Part shown: in pieces, positions 33,175-43,641 of the stretch
Numbering within the stretch: position 1 is the stretch's first letter
Layout: each line of letters begins with the position of its first letter
From: Bacteroidota bacterium
GTDB taxonomy: Bacteria; Bacteroidota; Bacteroidia; Flavobacteriales; Flavobacteriaceae
Assembly (NCBI GenBank): GCA_027619415.1
Contig: JAQCFO010000010.1
Location: 1-53,291, forward strand
Direction: 5' to 3'
DNA: 53,291 nucleotides
Translations under genes and position numbers: made by a program
The notes under the pieces: model-generated
Seen by the model: only the letters and a program-made list of their open reading frames with translations
Database searches by the model: none
What the model was told of the DNA's origin: nothing

Positions 33175-35049
33175 ATGGCTAAAGGTAAAATTAATGTTTC
33201 AGTAGAAAATATATTTCCTCTAATTAAAAAATTTCTTTACAGTGATCATGAGATATTCTTAAGAGAACTTCTTTCTAATGCAACGGATGCAACTTTAAAA
33301 CTTAAACACTTAAGTAGTATTGGTGAAAATAAAATAAAAATTGGTGATCCAATTATTGAAATTAAGATAGATAAAAAAGGAAAGAAAATTCATTTAACTG
33401 ACCAAGGAATTGGGATGTCAATGGATGAAGTTAAAAAATATATAAACCAAGTTGCTTTTTCTGGTGCTGAAGAGTTTTTAGAAAAATACAAAGATAGCGC
33501 AAAAGATAGCGGAATAATCGGACACTTCGGACTTGGATTTTATTCAGCATTTATGGTTGCTGAAAAAGTAGAGATAATCACTAAATCATATAAAAAGGAA
33601 CCTGCAGCTCACTGGGTTTGCGATGGATCACCTGAATATTCACTTGTAAAAAGTGATAAAAAAGAAAGAGGAACAGAAATAATTTTACACATAAGTAAAG
33701 ACTCAAAAGAATTTTTAGAAGAGGCTAGAATCAACACCTTACTTAATAAATACAACAAATTCATGCCTGTTCCTATCAAGTTTGGAACTAAAGAAATAAC
33801 TAATAAAGTTGGAAAAGGAGATAAAGAAAAAGAAGTTAAAGAAACTGTAGACAACATAATTAACAACCCTAATCCAGCTTGGACAAAATCTCCCTCAGAT
33901 CTTAATGAAGAATCTTACAAAGATTTTTACAGAGAATTATATCCAATGCAATTTGAAGAACCATTATTTAATATTCATTTAAATGTAGATTACCCATTTA
34001 ATCTAACTGGAATTTTATACTTTCCAAAAATTTCAAATGACATTAACGTTCAAAAAGATAAGATACAACTTTATCAAAATCAAGTGTTTGTAACCGACAA
34101 TGTTGAAGGAATTGTACCTGAATTTTTAACATTGCTTAGAGGAGTAATAGACTCCCCAGACATTCCGCTAAACGTTTCAAGAAGTTACTTACAAGCTGAT
34201 GGTGCGGTAAAAAAAATAAGCAACTATATAACTAGAAAAGTTGCCGATAAATTGAATTCTCTTTTTACAAAAGATAGAGCAGGTTTTGAAAAAAAATGGA
34301 ATGATATTAAAGTTATCATTGAATACGGAATGCTTAGTGAAGAGAAGTTTTTTGATAAAGCTCAAAAATTCGCTTTATACCCAACCGTAAATGAAACTTA
34401 TTTTACTTTTGAAGAATTAAAAGCAAAAGTTTCTAAAAATCAGACAGATAAAGATGGGAATTTAATCATTCTCTATGCTTCTAATAAAAATGAACAGCAT
34501 TCTTATATAGAAGCAGCAAAAGAAAAAGGTTACGAAATACTTTTACTTGACTCTCCAATAATTAGTCATCTGATTCAAAAAATCGAAACTAGTAATAAAA
34601 AATTAAATTTTTCTAGAGTTGACGCTGATGTTATTGATAAGCTTATTAAAAAAGAAAATGAAGAAGTATCAAAACTTGATGAAAAAGAAAAAGAAAAATT
34701 AAAAACAATTGTCGAAAGTGTTGTGCCTAAAGAAAAGTACACTGTTCAACTAGAAGCTATGGACAGTACTGCAGCTCCATTTATAATTACACATCCTGAA
34801 TTTATGAGAAGAATGAAAGAGATGCAACAAAGCGGTGGAAATAGTATGTTCGGCAATATGCCAGAAATGTATAATTTAATTATAAATGTAAATAATACTA
34901 TTTGCACTGAAATATTAAATTCAAAAAGCAAAGACAAAAAAGAAAGACTAATTAAGCAATCTTTAGATTTAGCTAGGTTATCTCAAAATTTATTAAAAGG
35001 AGAAGAACTTACCTCATTTATAAAAAGAAGTATTGATTTAATAAAATAA
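33175..35049 (+). CDS. htpG: Chaperone protein HtpG (Hsp90)
   Basis: 624 aa, the normal length. The GHKL ATPase domain has FLRELLSNATDA (28-39, with catalytic E31 and magnesium ligand N35), DQGIGM and GHFGLGFYSAFM. The middle domain has LPLNVSRSYLQ-like sequence (DIPLNVSRSYLQ). The C-terminal dimerisation domain ends in a lysine-rich stretch. The linker between N and middle domains (about 215-235) is charged. It refolds stress-damaged and client proteins. It is probably heat-inducible through the promoter shared with hsp20, and may read on into the frameshifted gene 3 nt downstream. Confidence 0.97.
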   Translation: MAKGKINVSVENIFPLIKKFLYSDHEIFLRELLSNATDATLKLKHLSSIGENKIKIGDPIIEIKIDKKGKKIHLTDQGIGMSMDEVKKYINQVAFSGAEEFLEKYKDSAKDSGIIGHFGLGFYSAFMVAEKVEIITKSYKKEPAAHWVCDGSPEYSLVKSDKKERGTEIILHISKDSKEFLEEARINTLLNKYNKFMPVPIKFGTKEITNKVGKGDKEKEVKETVDNIINNPNPAWTKSPSDLNEESYKDFYRELYPMQFEEPLFNIHLNVDYPFNLTGILYFPKISNDINVQKDKIQLYQNQVFVTDNVEGIVPEFLTLLRGVIDSPDIPLNVSRSYLQADGAVKKISNYITRKVADKLNSLFTKDRAGFEKKWNDIKVIIEYGMLSEEKFFDKAQKFALYPTVNETYFTFEELKAKVSKNQTDKDGNLIILYASNKNEQHSYIEAAKEKGYEILLLDSPIISHLIQKIETSNKKLNFSRVDADVIDKLIKKENEEVSKLDEKEKEKLKTIVESVVPKEKYTVQLEAMDSTAAPFIITHPEFMRRMKEMQQSGGNSMFGNMPEMYNLIINVNNTICTEILNSKSKDKKERLIKQSLDLARLSQNLLKGEELTSFIKRSIDLIK

Positions 35050-35052
35050 AAA

Positions 35053-35419
35053 ATGATTCAAAAATTGAATTTATACTTATTAAGTTTTCTCTATTTATTA
35101 AGTGGGGTACTGCATTTATATAACCCTGACTCTTATTTGCCAATAATGCCAGATTTTTTTTCTTTTCATTTAGAATTAATTATAATTAGTGGTGTTTTAG
35201 AATTTATTTTTGGAATTGGGGTTCTTATTAATAGAGTTAGAGAGTATTCTTTGTGGGGAATAACTAGGACTATTAATTCTTTTTATGTCAGTTCATTTGA
35301 ACATGTTAATTCCTGAAAATAGTTTAGGGATCGCAACATATCTTTTAATAATTAGAGTCATTTTTCAATTTGGATTAATTTATTGGGCTTGGAAAAACAT
35401 AAGCCTTCTCAAAAAATAA
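35053..35419 (+). pseudogene. DoxX-like small membrane protein, interrupted by a +1 frameshift
   Basis: The first frame gives 70 good residues (LYLLSFLYLLSGVLHLYNPDS... LEFIFGIGVLINRVREYSLWGI) and then unrelated sequence to a stop at 35316. If one base is skipped near 35260-35263 (the A/T run after TGGGG), the text continues as LGLLILFMSVHLNMLIPE... FGLIYWAWKNISLLKK to a TAA at 35417-35419. This restores a 121-aa protein with four hydrophobic segments and the GVLH and WG patterns of DoxX-like proteins. The 367-nt span is one base more than whole codons. Either a real decay mutation or a sequencing/assembly error; I cannot tell which. The function of such proteins is poorly known. Confidence 0.75.
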
Positions 35420-35442
35420 ATTCACATGGCTATACTTTTAAA

Positions 35443-35458
35443 GTAAAATAAATTTTAC
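35443..35458. promoter_or_regulatory. Palindrome GTAAAAT-AA-ATTTTAC before the lipoprotein gene
   Basis: A perfect 16-bp inverted repeat (7-bp arms, 2-nt centre) ending 13 nt before the ATG at 35472. A smaller one (TACTTT-T-AAAGTA, 35433-35445) overlaps its left edge. It could be an operator. In such AT-rich DNA chance is possible, and no known regulator is matched. Confidence 0.3.
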
Positions 35459-35471
35459 CATATTTACATTT

Positions 35472-36143
35472 ATGAAATTTAAACTACTTTTTATCCTCCT
35501 CATAATATTGGGGTGTGAAAATGATAAAAATCTAATAAACGTCAATATTCAAATAGATGGTTTTAAAAAAGGTAAAGTTTATTTGCAAAAAATCAAAGAC
35601 TCTACACTTGTAAATCTAGATTCTGTTTTTGTAGATAGTAAAAATCTAATTATTCTAAAATCAAAAATAGAATCACCTGAAATCTTCTATATTGATTTAG
35701 GTATTTCAGGAAAAGATAATAAAATAGCTTTTTTTGCTGAAAAAGGAGAGATTAAAATAGTTACTAATTTAAAGAGGTTTAATACAGATTTTGAAATCTC
35801 TGGATCGTCTAATGACTCTATTTACAGAAAATATTTAAGTATAATTAAAAAATTCAATAACAATAAATTAGATTTAATAAAACTTTCATTTGACAATTCT
35901 AAAAACAAAGACAGTGTTTCTATTATTCAAGCTAAAATAGAAAGTTTAAATAAAAGGCAATACATGTATAGTTTAAATTTCGCAGTAACTAATGGAGATT
36001 ATCATGTTGCTCCCTACATCGCATTAACTGAATTCTATAATTCAGAAAAAATACTTTTAGACACTATAAAATCTTCATTAAGCAATGAGGTTTTAAATTC
36101 TAAATACGGAAAAATATTGAACGAACTTATAGAGTCTAAATAA
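35472..36143 (+). CDS. Lipoprotein with DUF4369-like domain
   Basis: 223 aa. It has a lipoprotein signal peptide with lipobox ILGC (cysteine 15). The next 90 residues resemble the DUF4369 domain found at the N-terminus of Bacteroidota thiol-disulfide reductases (VNIQIDGFKKGKVYLQKIKDSTLVNLDS; KIAFFAEKGEIKIVTNL). The C-terminal thioredoxin domain that normally follows is absent, and no CxxC is present: the only cysteine is the lipidated one. It is therefore either a stand-alone outer-membrane or periplasmic binding module or a shortened paralogue. The stop is 2 bp from the end of the convergent next gene. Confidence 0.8.
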   Translation: MKFKLLFILLIILGCENDKNLINVNIQIDGFKKGKVYLQKIKDSTLVNLDSVFVDSKNLIILKSKIESPEIFYIDLGISGKDNKIAFFAEKGEIKIVTNLKRFNTDFEISGSSNDSIYRKYLSIIKKFNNNKLDLIKLSFDNSKNKDSVSIIQAKIESLNKRQYMYSLNFAVTNGDYHVAPYIALTEFYNSEKILLDTIKSSLSNEVLNSKYGKILNELIESK

Positions 36144-36145
36144 GA

Positions 36146-36412
36146 TTATAACTTATTGAAGGCAGCAACTAACTCTGAAGTTTTTTGAGTTAAATCTAAA
36201 CTCACAGCTTTAAAGTGTTCTTTTTTATTTTTCACATCTTTTAGATGAATTTTTTTAATTATTTCATCAAAAGCAGAGAAACATTGATCAACTAATTTCT
36301 CACTTTTAGTTAAATCTTTGTCAGAATTTTCTAACTCCCATAAATTAATATTTTGGATAATCTCTCCAACAATATTATTTAAGTCTTTTTTTAGGTTTTT
36401 TACGCTTGCCAT
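36146..36412 (-). CDS. Hypothetical 88-aa helical protein
   Basis: 88 aa, soluble, predicted almost entirely helical and rich in K, D and E (DLNNIVGEIIQNINLWELENSDKD; FDEIIKKIHLKDVKNKKEHF). I do not recognise a function. Small proteins of this shape are widespread in Flavobacteriales, which I recall only generally. It starts 9 nt after the queD stop and is probably the third gene of idi-queD-unknown. The even amino-acid use and the good coding length argue that it is real. Confidence 0.7.
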   Translation of the reverse strand: MASVKNLKKDLNNIVGEIIQNINLWELENSDKDLTKSEKLVDQCFSAFDEIIKKIHLKDVKNKKEHFKAVSLDLTQKTSELVAAFNKL

Positions 36413-36421
36413 AATTATAAT

Positions 36422-36832
36422 TTAATTTCCAGAATATTTAACATAGTTTCTAGTTGTCTCATATAGTGTTATAGAAATATCTTTATCACTATCAATTTTA
36501 TTTCTCAAAATATTCCATATAAAAATACAAATATTTTCAGCAGTAGGTACTACCTCATCGAAATACTTTATTTCAATATTTAAATTTTTATGATCTAACA
36601 AATCCTCAACATCTTCTTTAATTATATTTTTAAGATATTTAAGATCAATTACCATTCCTGTTATTGGATCTACATCTCCTTTTACATTAACAATTATTTC
36701 ATAATTATGACCATGAAAATTAGGATTACTACATTTTCCGAAAACTTTAAAATTTTGCTCATCACTCCAACTTTTAACAAATAACCTATGTGCCGCATTA
36801 AAATGAGCTTTTCTACTAACTGTTACTTTCAT
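36422..36832 (-). CDS. queD: 6-carboxytetrahydropterin synthase / 6-pyruvoyltetrahydropterin synthase family
   Basis: 136 aa T-fold enzyme. The zinc ligands are H15 (NAAHRL), H40 and H42 (FHGHNY), and a catalytic cysteine C34 lies in FGKCSNPNFHGHN. Late residues DHKNLN and PTAENI also match. Bacterial members usually make 6-carboxytetrahydropterin for queuosine or 7-deazaguanine; the alternative is a biopterin-type role. No other que genes are in the window. The start overlaps the idi stop by 17 nt. Confidence 0.9.
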   Translation of the reverse strand: MKVTVSRKAHFNAAHRLFVKSWSDEQNFKVFGKCSNPNFHGHNYEIIVNVKGDVDPITGMVIDLKYLKNIIKEDVEDLLDHKNLNIEIKYFDEVVPTAENICIFIWNILRNKIDSDKDISITLYETTRNYVKYSGN

Positions 36833-37349
36833 TTAATTTAATTTTATTGTAATATGTTTTAAATATGATTTTGAACCATACTGTATAGTTTTCTGAATTA
36901 TTAATAATATCTAAAGACAAACTCTCTAAATCAACCCACTTCCAATCGCATACCTCATCAATATCTATAAAAGGTTCCTGGTTATACTTGCCAATTAGAA
37001 CATGGTCAAATTCATGTTCAGTTAAACCATTTTCAAATTTAGCTTTATATACAAAAGATAAGAATGGTTTTAATTCGGTCTTAAATCCCATTTCTTCTAT
37101 TAAACGTCTATTTCCAGCGTTTATAATGTTTTCATTATCCCTAGGATGACTACAACAAGTATTAGTCCATAATCCAGGTGAATGGTATTTACTTAAAGCT
37201 CTTTTTTGTAATAATAATTCATTGGCATCATTTAAAATAAAAATAGAAAATGCTCTATGTAATAAACCTTTTTCATGAGCTTCAATTTTTTCCATCAAAC
37301 CTATTTGCTGATCTTTTTCATTTACAAGAATAACCATTTCATTTATCAT
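36816..37349 (-). CDS. idi: Isopentenyl-diphosphate delta-isomerase, type I
   Basis: 177 aa Nudix-fold isomerase interconverting IPP and DMAPP. Metal ligands are H31 (LLHRAFS), H68 (SHPR) and the glutamates E111 and E113 (TEHEFDHV). The catalytic cysteine is in TNTCCSHP (C65/C66). The Nudix-like segment is RRLIEEMGF. Presence of type I Idi hints at the mevalonate route, but this is inference. The ATG could be at 37349 or four codons in (MVILVNEKDQQIG). The 3-prime end overlaps queD by 17 nt. It is divergent from prfC. Confidence 0.94.
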   Translation of the reverse strand: MINEMVILVNEKDQQIGLMEKIEAHEKGLLHRAFSIFILNDANELLLQKRALSKYHSPGLWTNTCCSHPRDNENIINAGNRRLIEEMGFKTELKPFLSFVYKAKFENGLTEHEFDHVLIGKYNQEPFIDIDEVCDWKWVDLESLSLDIINNSENYTVWFKIIFKTYYNKIKLNESNS

Positions 37350-37405
37350 TTTTTAAAGTTACAAAATTTGGAATATTTAAGATTAGATATTTAAAAAAAC
37401 AATAC

Positions 37406-37413
37406 TATTTTTG
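37406..37413 (+). promoter_or_regulatory. Putative -7 box (TATTTTTG) for prfC
   Basis: An exact TAnnTTTG match, 14 nt before the prfC ATG, with a predicted start near 37420 and an eight-base leader. No -33 TTTG at the proper spacing. Confidence 0.4.
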
Positions 37414-37427
37414 ATATTTATTAAACA

Positions 37428-39014
37428 ATGGGCTTTCAAGAAGAAATTAACAAAAGAAGAACTTTTGGAATTATATCACATCCAGATGCTGGAAAAACGA
37501 CTTTAACTGAAAAGTTATTGTTATTTGGAGGTGCTATTCAAGAAGCTGGAGCTGTAAAATCTCATAAAATAAAAAAAGCTGCTACAAGTGATTTTATGGA
37601 AATTGAAAGACAAAGAGGAATTTCTGTGTCCACTTCTGTTTTAGCATTCAATTACAAAGAAAAAAAAATAAACATATTAGATACACCAGGGCATAAAGAC
37701 TTTGCTGAAGACACCTTTAGAACATTAACTGCAGTAGATAGTGTGATTGTAGTTATAGATGTAGCTAAAGGAGTAGAGGAACAAACTGAAAAACTAGTCG
37801 AAGTATGTAGAATGCGAGAAATTCCAATTATAGTTTTTATAAACAAGTTAGACAGAGAAGGTAAAGATGCTTTTGACTTATTAGATGAGTTAGAGCAAAA
37901 ATTAAAATTTAAAGTATGCCCCTTAAGTTTCCCCATCGGAATGGGTTATGATTTCCAGGGTATATACAATATTTGGGAAAAGAATTTGATGTTATTTAAC
38001 GCTGATAATAAACAGAAAATTTCTAAAACAATATACATAAATGGTTTAAATGATCCTAAACTTATTGATCACATTGGAGAAACAGCTTCAGACAATCTTA
38101 AAGAGGAAATTGAAATTATTGAAGAAGTGTATCCAAATTTCAATAAAGATCAATATTTAAGCTGTAAGCAACAACCAGTGTTTTTCGGATCTGCATTAAA
38201 TAATTTTGGAGTTAAGGAATTATTAGATTGTTTTATTTCAATCGCTCCTTCACCAACAAAAAAAGAAAGTACGTTAAGAATTATCAGTCCAAATGAATCA
38301 AAATTTACAGGATTCATCTTTAAAATTCATGCAAATATGGATCCTAAGCACAGAGATCGACTTGCATTTATAAAAATAGTTTCAGGTAAATTTAAAAGGA
38401 ATATGACATATCACCATGTTAGATTGAACAAAAAATTTAAGTTCAGCAGTCCAAATGCATTTTTTGCTGAAAAAAAAGAAATTGTCAATGAATCATACCC
38501 AGGTGACATAGTAGGCGTTCATGATTCTGGTAATTTTAAAATTGGAGATGCATTTTCAGAAGGTGAAGATGTTTTTTTTAAGGGTATTCCTAACTTTTCA
38601 CCAGAACATTTTAGATATATAAATAATCTAGACCCAATGAAATCTAAACAATTAGCAAAAGGAATTGTTCAATTAATGGATGAAGGAGTCGCCCAATTAT
38701 TTATATTAGAACTTAATGGTCGTAAAGTAATCGGAACTGTTGGAGCTCTTCAATTTGAAGTCATTCAGTATAGGCTTGAGCATGAATATGGAGCAAAATG
38801 TTCTTACGAAAATCTAAACATTCACAAAGCGTGTTGGGTTGAAAATCAAGAAGGAACAAAAGCTGAATTTAATGAATTCAAAAAACTTAAAAGCAAGTTT
38901 TTAGCTAAAGATAAAGATGGGAAATTAGTTTTTTTATCTGACTCATCATTTTCTTTAGAAATGACAAAAGAGAAATTTCCATCTATAAATTTTCATTATA
39001 AATCCGAATTCTAA
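37428..39014 (+). CDS. prfC: Peptide chain release factor 3
   Basis: 528 aa translational GTPase that recycles RF1/RF2 after peptide release. The G1 motif is SHPDAGKTT (17-25), G3 LDTPGHKDF, G4 NKLDREG. Downstream are GMGYDFQGIYN and VNESYPGDIVGVHD, typical of RF3 rather than EF-G. Length is normal. The stop codon abuts, with no spacer, the stop of the convergent DUF3467 gene (39014/39015). Confidence 0.97.
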   Translation: MGFQEEINKRRTFGIISHPDAGKTTLTEKLLLFGGAIQEAGAVKSHKIKKAATSDFMEIERQRGISVSTSVLAFNYKEKKINILDTPGHKDFAEDTFRTLTAVDSVIVVIDVAKGVEEQTEKLVEVCRMREIPIIVFINKLDREGKDAFDLLDELEQKLKFKVCPLSFPIGMGYDFQGIYNIWEKNLMLFNADNKQKISKTIYINGLNDPKLIDHIGETASDNLKEEIEIIEEVYPNFNKDQYLSCKQQPVFFGSALNNFGVKELLDCFISIAPSPTKKESTLRIISPNESKFTGFIFKIHANMDPKHRDRLAFIKIVSGKFKRNMTYHHVRLNKKFKFSSPNAFFAEKKEIVNESYPGDIVGVHDSGNFKIGDAFSEGEDVFFKGIPNFSPEHFRYINNLDPMKSKQLAKGIVQLMDEGVAQLFILELNGRKVIGTVGALQFEVIQYRLEHEYGAKCSYENLNIHKACWVENQEGTKAEFNEFKKLKSKFLAKDKDGKLVFLSDSSFSLEMTKEKFPSINFHYKSEF

Positions 39015-39332
39015 TTAAGCTTCTCCTGATGGTCCGAAGTTTAAGTTTATTGTTGGATGAGTATCATATTCCTTTATTTGTCCATTTGACTTTTCAAATC
39101 TAGAAATATTTTCGTTCAATGCTTGAGAAAATCTTTTAGCATGTTGAGGAGTTAAAATGATTCTTGATTTAACTTTTGCCTTTGGAACACCGGGCATAAT
39201 ATTAACAAAATCAACAACAAATTCAGAAACAGAATGATTTATTAAGGCAAGATTGGAATAAGTACCTTGAGCTATATTTTCATCTAGCTCAAGGTTTATA
39301 TTTGCTTTTTTAGAATCAGATTTTTTTATCAT
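39015..39332 (-). CDS. DUF3467 protein
   Basis: 105 aa, no signal or membrane segment. Central sequence [45 protein letters not shown] fits DUF3467, a small family of unknown function found in Bacteroidota and elsewhere. Its start lies inside the last codons of rpoC (17-nt overlap), so it is translated with RpoC. A link to RNA polymerase is suggested by position only. The C-terminus ends [10 protein letters not shown]. Confidence 0.9.
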   Translation of the reverse strand: MIKKSDSKKANINLELDENIAQGTYSNLALINHSVSEFVVDFVNIMPGVPKAKVKSRIILTPQHAKRFSQALNENISRFEKSNGQIKEYDTHPTINLNFGPSGEA

Positions 39333-42300
39333 AACTAAGCTTTTTACTAGCTAACAATTCTTCATATTCATCTACATATCCCACAATTATATCATTAAAT
39401 TTTCTACTACCAGTTCCTGCTGGAATTTTATGTCCAACAATTACATTTTCTTTTAATCCTTCTAAATAGTCAATTTTTCCATTTACAGCTGCTTCATTTA
39501 ACACCTTTGTTGTTTCTTGAAAAGAAGCTGCAGAAATAAATGATTTAGTTTGTAAAGATGCCCTAGTTATTCCTTGCAGAATTGGAATCGCAGTAGAATT
39601 TACAGCATCTCTAGCTAAAACTAATTCTTTGTCCTCTCTTTTTAATAAAGAGTTTTCATCTCTAAGAACTCTTGCACTAATTACTTGACCAAGCTTAAAG
39701 TTTTCAGAAGCACCAACAGATTCAACTATTTTTTTGTTAAATAAATTATCGTTTTCAAAAATAAAGTCATTTTTATGAATTAACTGACCTTCCAAGAAAG
39801 TAGTATCTCCAGAATCCTGGATTTTAACTTTTTGCATCATCTGTCTAACTAAAACTTCAAAATGTTTGTCATTAATTTTTACACCCTGTAATCTATATAC
39901 TTCTTGAACCTCATTAACAAGGTACTGCTGAACTGCAGATGGTCCTTTTATATTAAGTATATCATTTGGAGTAATTGAACCATCTGATAAAGGCATACCT
40001 GCTTTTACATAATCATTTTCTTGAACAAGAATCTGATTAGAAAGTTTAACTAAATATTTTTTAATTTCTCCAGTTTTAGATTCAATTATTATCTCTCTAT
40101 TTCCTCTTTTAATTTTTCCAAAATTAACTACACCGTCTATTTCACTAACAACAGCTGGATTAGATGGGTTTCTAGCTTCAAAAAGCTCAGTAACTCTTGG
40201 AAGACCACCTGTAATATCACCAGATTTTGAAGATTTTCTTGGAATTTTAACTAAAATTTTTCCTGCTTTGATTTTCTCTCCATCATCTATCATTAAATGC
40301 GCACCAACTGGCAAATTATAAGTTCTTAAATTTTTTCCTTTGGCATCATTAATCAACAATGTAGGAACTACTTTTTTATTTCTGGATTCTAAAATAACTT
40401 TTTCCTTAAATCCAGTTTGCTCATCAATTTCAACTTGATAAGTTACACCTTGATCAATATTTTCATATTCAATTTTACCGCCAAATTCAGAAATTATTAC
40501 ACCATTGTAAGGATCCCATTGACAAACAAAATCCCCCTTACTAAGTTCTTGACCATCTTTAATTAAAATTGTTGACCCATAAGGTATATTATTAGCACTT
40601 AAAACAATTCCAGTCTTTTTATCTAATAATTTAATTTCACATGTCCTAGATATAACAATATCGATTTTATTTCCATCAGAATCAGTTGATGAAACAGTTT
40701 TTAAATCTTCGATTTCAGCAACTCCATCAAACCTAATCTCTAATTTATTTTCTTCTGAAATATTTCCGGCAATACCACCAACGTGAAATGTTCTTAAAGT
40801 TAATTGAGTTCCTGGCTCACCAATTGACTGAGCTGCAACTACTCCCACTGCCTCACCATTTTGAACCATTTTACCAGTCGCTAGGTTTCTTCCATAACAT
40901 TTAGAACAAATACCTTTTGGTGATTCACATGACAAAGGAGATCTTACTTCTACCTTTTCAATAGGTGAATTTTGAATTATTTTAACTATTTCTTCACTAA
41001 TTTCTTCGCCAGAATTAACAATAATTTCATTATTTAATGGATTATAAACATCGTGTAATGAAACTCTTCCTAAAATTCTTTCTCCAAGAGATTCAACGAT
41101 TTCTTGATTCTTTTTTAAAGCCTCGACTGAAATACCTCTTAATGTGTTACAGTCAACATAGTTAACTATAACATCTTGCGCTACATCTACAAGTCTTCTT
41201 GTTAAATAACCAGCATCAGCAGTTTTTAAGGCTGTATCCGCTAACCCCTTTCTAGCTCCGTGAGTTGATATAAAGTATTCTAAAATCGATAATCCTTCTT
41301 TAAAATTTGACAGAATTGGATTTTCAATAATCTCACCACCACCTGAATTAGATTTTTTAGGTTTAGCCATTAACCCTCTCATTCCTGTAAGTTGTCTAAT
41401 CTGTTCTTTTGAACCCCTTGCTCCAGAATCTAACATCATGAACACTGAATTAAAACCTTGTTTATCTTCACTAATTCTCTTCATCGACAACTCGGTTAAA
41501 GTAGCATTTGTTGAAGTCCATACATCAATTACTTGATTATATCTTTCGTTATTTGTTATTAAACCCATGTTGTAATTAGACTTAATAGCATCAACTTCTA
41601 CATTAGCTTTTGCAATCATTTCATTTTTTTCAGGCGGTATCATAATATCACCTAAACTAAAAGATAGTCCTCCTTCAAAAGCAAAAGAGAATCCCATTGA
41701 TTTAATTTTATCTAAAAATTCTGCTGTTTCTGGTACATTAGTAACCTTTAATATATTTCCAATAATATCTCTAAGAGATTTTTTGGTTAAGACTTCGTTA
41801 ATAAAACCAGCTTTCTCAGGAACAACTTTGTTAAACAAAACCCTACCTACAGTTGTTTCAATAATCTTAAATACTAATTCACCTGAATCGTTAAAGTCCT
41901 TAGCCCTAATATTAATCATTGCATTTAAATGAACTTTTCCTTCATTATATGCAATATTTACTTCTTCATCAGAATAAAATGTTAACCCTTCACCTTTGAC
42001 TTTAAGATCTTTATTAGATTTTAATAATTTTGTCATATAATACAATCCTAAAACCATGTCTTGAGAAGGTACAGTAATAGGCGCTCCATTGGCAGGATTT
42101 AAAATATTATGAGAAGCCAGCATCAGAAGTTGAGCTTCTAAAATAGCTTCTGGACCAAGCGGAAGGTGAACTGCCATTTGATCTCCGTCAAAATCAGCAT
42201 TAAATGCAGTACAAACTAAAGGATGTACTTGAATTGCTTTACCCTCAATAAGCATTGGTTGAAAAGCTTGAATACCTAATCTGTGTAAAGTTGGAGCTCT

Positions 42301-43623
42301 GTTTAGCAAAACAGGATGACCCTTTAATACATTTTCTAAAATATCCCAAACAAGAGGCTCTCTTCTGTCTATTATTTTTTTAGCGGATTTAACTGTTTTA
42401 ACAATACCTCTTTCAAGTAATTTTCTAATTATAAAAGGTTTATACAGCTCAGCTGCCATACCTTTAGGAAGACCGCACTGATGTAATTTAAGTTCAGGTC
42501 CTCCAACAATTACAGATCTTGCTGAATAATCAACTCTTTTTCCTAACAAGTTTTGACGAAATCTACCTTGTTTCCCTTTTAAAGAATCTGATAAAGATTT
42601 CAATGGTCTATTGGCATCAGTTTTAACAGCTGAAGATTTTCTTGTATTATCAAACAATGAATCTACAGATTCCTGAAGCATTCTTTTTTCATTTCTTAAT
42701 ATAACTTCAGGCGCTTTTATTTCAACAAGACGTTTAAGTCTATTATTTCTAATTATAACTCTTCTATATAAATCGTTAAGATCAGAAGTAGCAAATCTTC
42801 CTCCATCTAAAGGAACCAAGGGCCTTAATTCAGGTGGAATTACTGGGATAGCTTTTAATATCATCCACTCTGGCTTATTCTCGCGATTAAGATTTGAATC
42901 TTTAAATGACTCAACCACCTGAAGTCTTTTTAAAGATTCTGTTTTTCTCTGCTTAGACGATTCGTTATTTGCTTTATGTCTTAATTCATAAGAAAGTTCA
43001 TTGAGGTCAATTCTTGAAAGTAATTCAATTAAACATTCCGCACCCATTTTAGCAATAAATTTATTTGGGTCTTCATCATCTAAAAATTGATTTTCTTGCG
43101 GAAGACTTTCGGTAATTGTGATATATTCTTCTTCAGTTAAAAAATCCATTTTATTCACAGGCTCTCCTTCAACATTAACTGCTAAACCAGCTTGTATAAC
43201 AACATATCTTTCATAATATATTATCATATCTAATTTTTTAGAAGGAAGCCCTAATAGATAACCTATTTTGTTTGGTAAAGAACGGAAATACCAAATATGA
43301 GCAACTGGAACAACTAAATTGATGTGCCCTACTCTATCTCTTCTAACTTTTTTTTCAGTTACTTCAACTCCACATCTATCACAAATAATACCTTTATATC
43401 TAATTCTTTTGTACTTACCACAAGCGCATTCAAAATCTTTTATAGGACCGAAAATTCTTTCACAAAACAAACCATCTCTTTCTGGTTTGTGAGTTCTATA
43501 ATTAATCGTTTCAGGTTTTAAAATTTCACCTCTTGATGCTCCTAAAATTTTTTCAGGAGAGGCTAATCCTATAGATATTTTTGAAAATTTTTGAGATTTA
43601 TTAATTTCAATTTTTCTAGACAT
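39316..43623 (-). CDS. rpoC: DNA-directed RNA polymerase subunit beta-prime
   Basis: 1435 aa, the Bacteroidota length. The first zinc site uses cysteines at 66, 68, 81 and 84 ([21 protein letters not shown]). The active-centre metal motif NADFDGDQ is at 475-482. The lid/rudder region contains [21 protein letters not shown]. The trigger-loop area has [16 protein letters not shown]. The second zinc site is [13 protein letters not shown]. Starts 18 nt after rpoB. Confidence 0.99.
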   Translation of the reverse strand: MSRKIEINKSQKFSKISIGLASPEKILGASRGEILKPETINYRTHKPERDGLFCERIFGPIKDFECACGKYKRIRYKGIICDRCGVEVTEKKVRRDRVGHINLVVPVAHIWYFRSLPNKIGYLLGLPSKKLDMIIYYERYVVIQAGLAVNVEGEPVNKMDFLTEEEYITITESLPQENQFLDDEDPNKFIAKMGAECLIELLSRIDLNELSYELRHKANNESSKQRKTESLKRLQVVESFKDSNLNRENKPEWMILKAIPVIPPELRPLVPLDGGRFATSDLNDLYRRVIIRNNRLKRLVEIKAPEVILRNEKRMLQESVDSLFDNTRKSSAVKTDANRPLKSLSDSLKGKQGRFRQNLLGKRVDYSARSVIVGGPELKLHQCGLPKGMAAELYKPFIIRKLLERGIVKTVKSAKKIIDRREPLVWDILENVLKGHPVLLNRAPTLHRLGIQAFQPMLIEGKAIQVHPLVCTAFNADFDGDQMAVHLPLGPEAILEAQLLMLASHNILNPANGAPITVPSQDMVLGLYYMTKLLKSNKDLKVKGEGLTFYSDEEVNIAYNEGKVHLNAMINIRAKDFNDSGELVFKIIETTVGRVLFNKVVPEKAGFINEVLTKKSLRDIIGNILKVTNVPETAEFLDKIKSMGFSFAFEGGLSFSLGDIMIPPEKNEMIAKANVEVDAIKSNYNMGLITNNERYNQVIDVWTSTNATLTELSMKRISEDKQGFNSVFMMLDSGARGSKEQIRQLTGMRGLMAKPKKSNSGGGEIIENPILSNFKEGLSILEYFISTHGARKGLADTALKTADAGYLTRRLVDVAQDVIVNYVDCNTLRGISVEALKKNQEIVESLGERILGRVSLHDVYNPLNNEIIVNSGEEISEEIVKIIQNSPIEKVEVRSPLSCESPKGICSKCYGRNLATGKMVQNGEAVGVVAAQSIGEPGTQLTLRTFHVGGIAGNISEENKLEIRFDGVAEIEDLKTVSSTDSDGNKIDIVISRTCEIKLLDKKTGIVLSANNIPYGSTILIKDGQELSKGDFVCQWDPYNGVIISEFGGKIEYENIDQGVTYQVEIDEQTGFKEKVILESRNKKVVPTLLINDAKGKNLRTYNLPVGAHLMIDDGEKIKAGKILVKIPRKSSKSGDITGGLPRVTELFEARNPSNPAVVSEIDGVVNFGKIKRGNREIIIESKTGEIKKYLVKLSNQILVQENDYVKAGMPLSDGSITPNDILNIKGPSAVQQYLVNEVQEVYRLQGVKINDKHFEVLVRQMMQKVKIQDSGDTTFLEGQLIHKNDFIFENDNLFNKKIVESVGASENFKLGQVISARVLRDENSLLKREDKELVLARDAVNSTAIPILQGITRASLQTKSFISAASFQETTKVLNEAAVNGKIDYLEGLKENVIVGHKIPAGTGSRKFNDIIVGYVDEYEELLASKKLSYDKKI

Positions 43624-43641
43624 AATGATTTATTATTTTTA

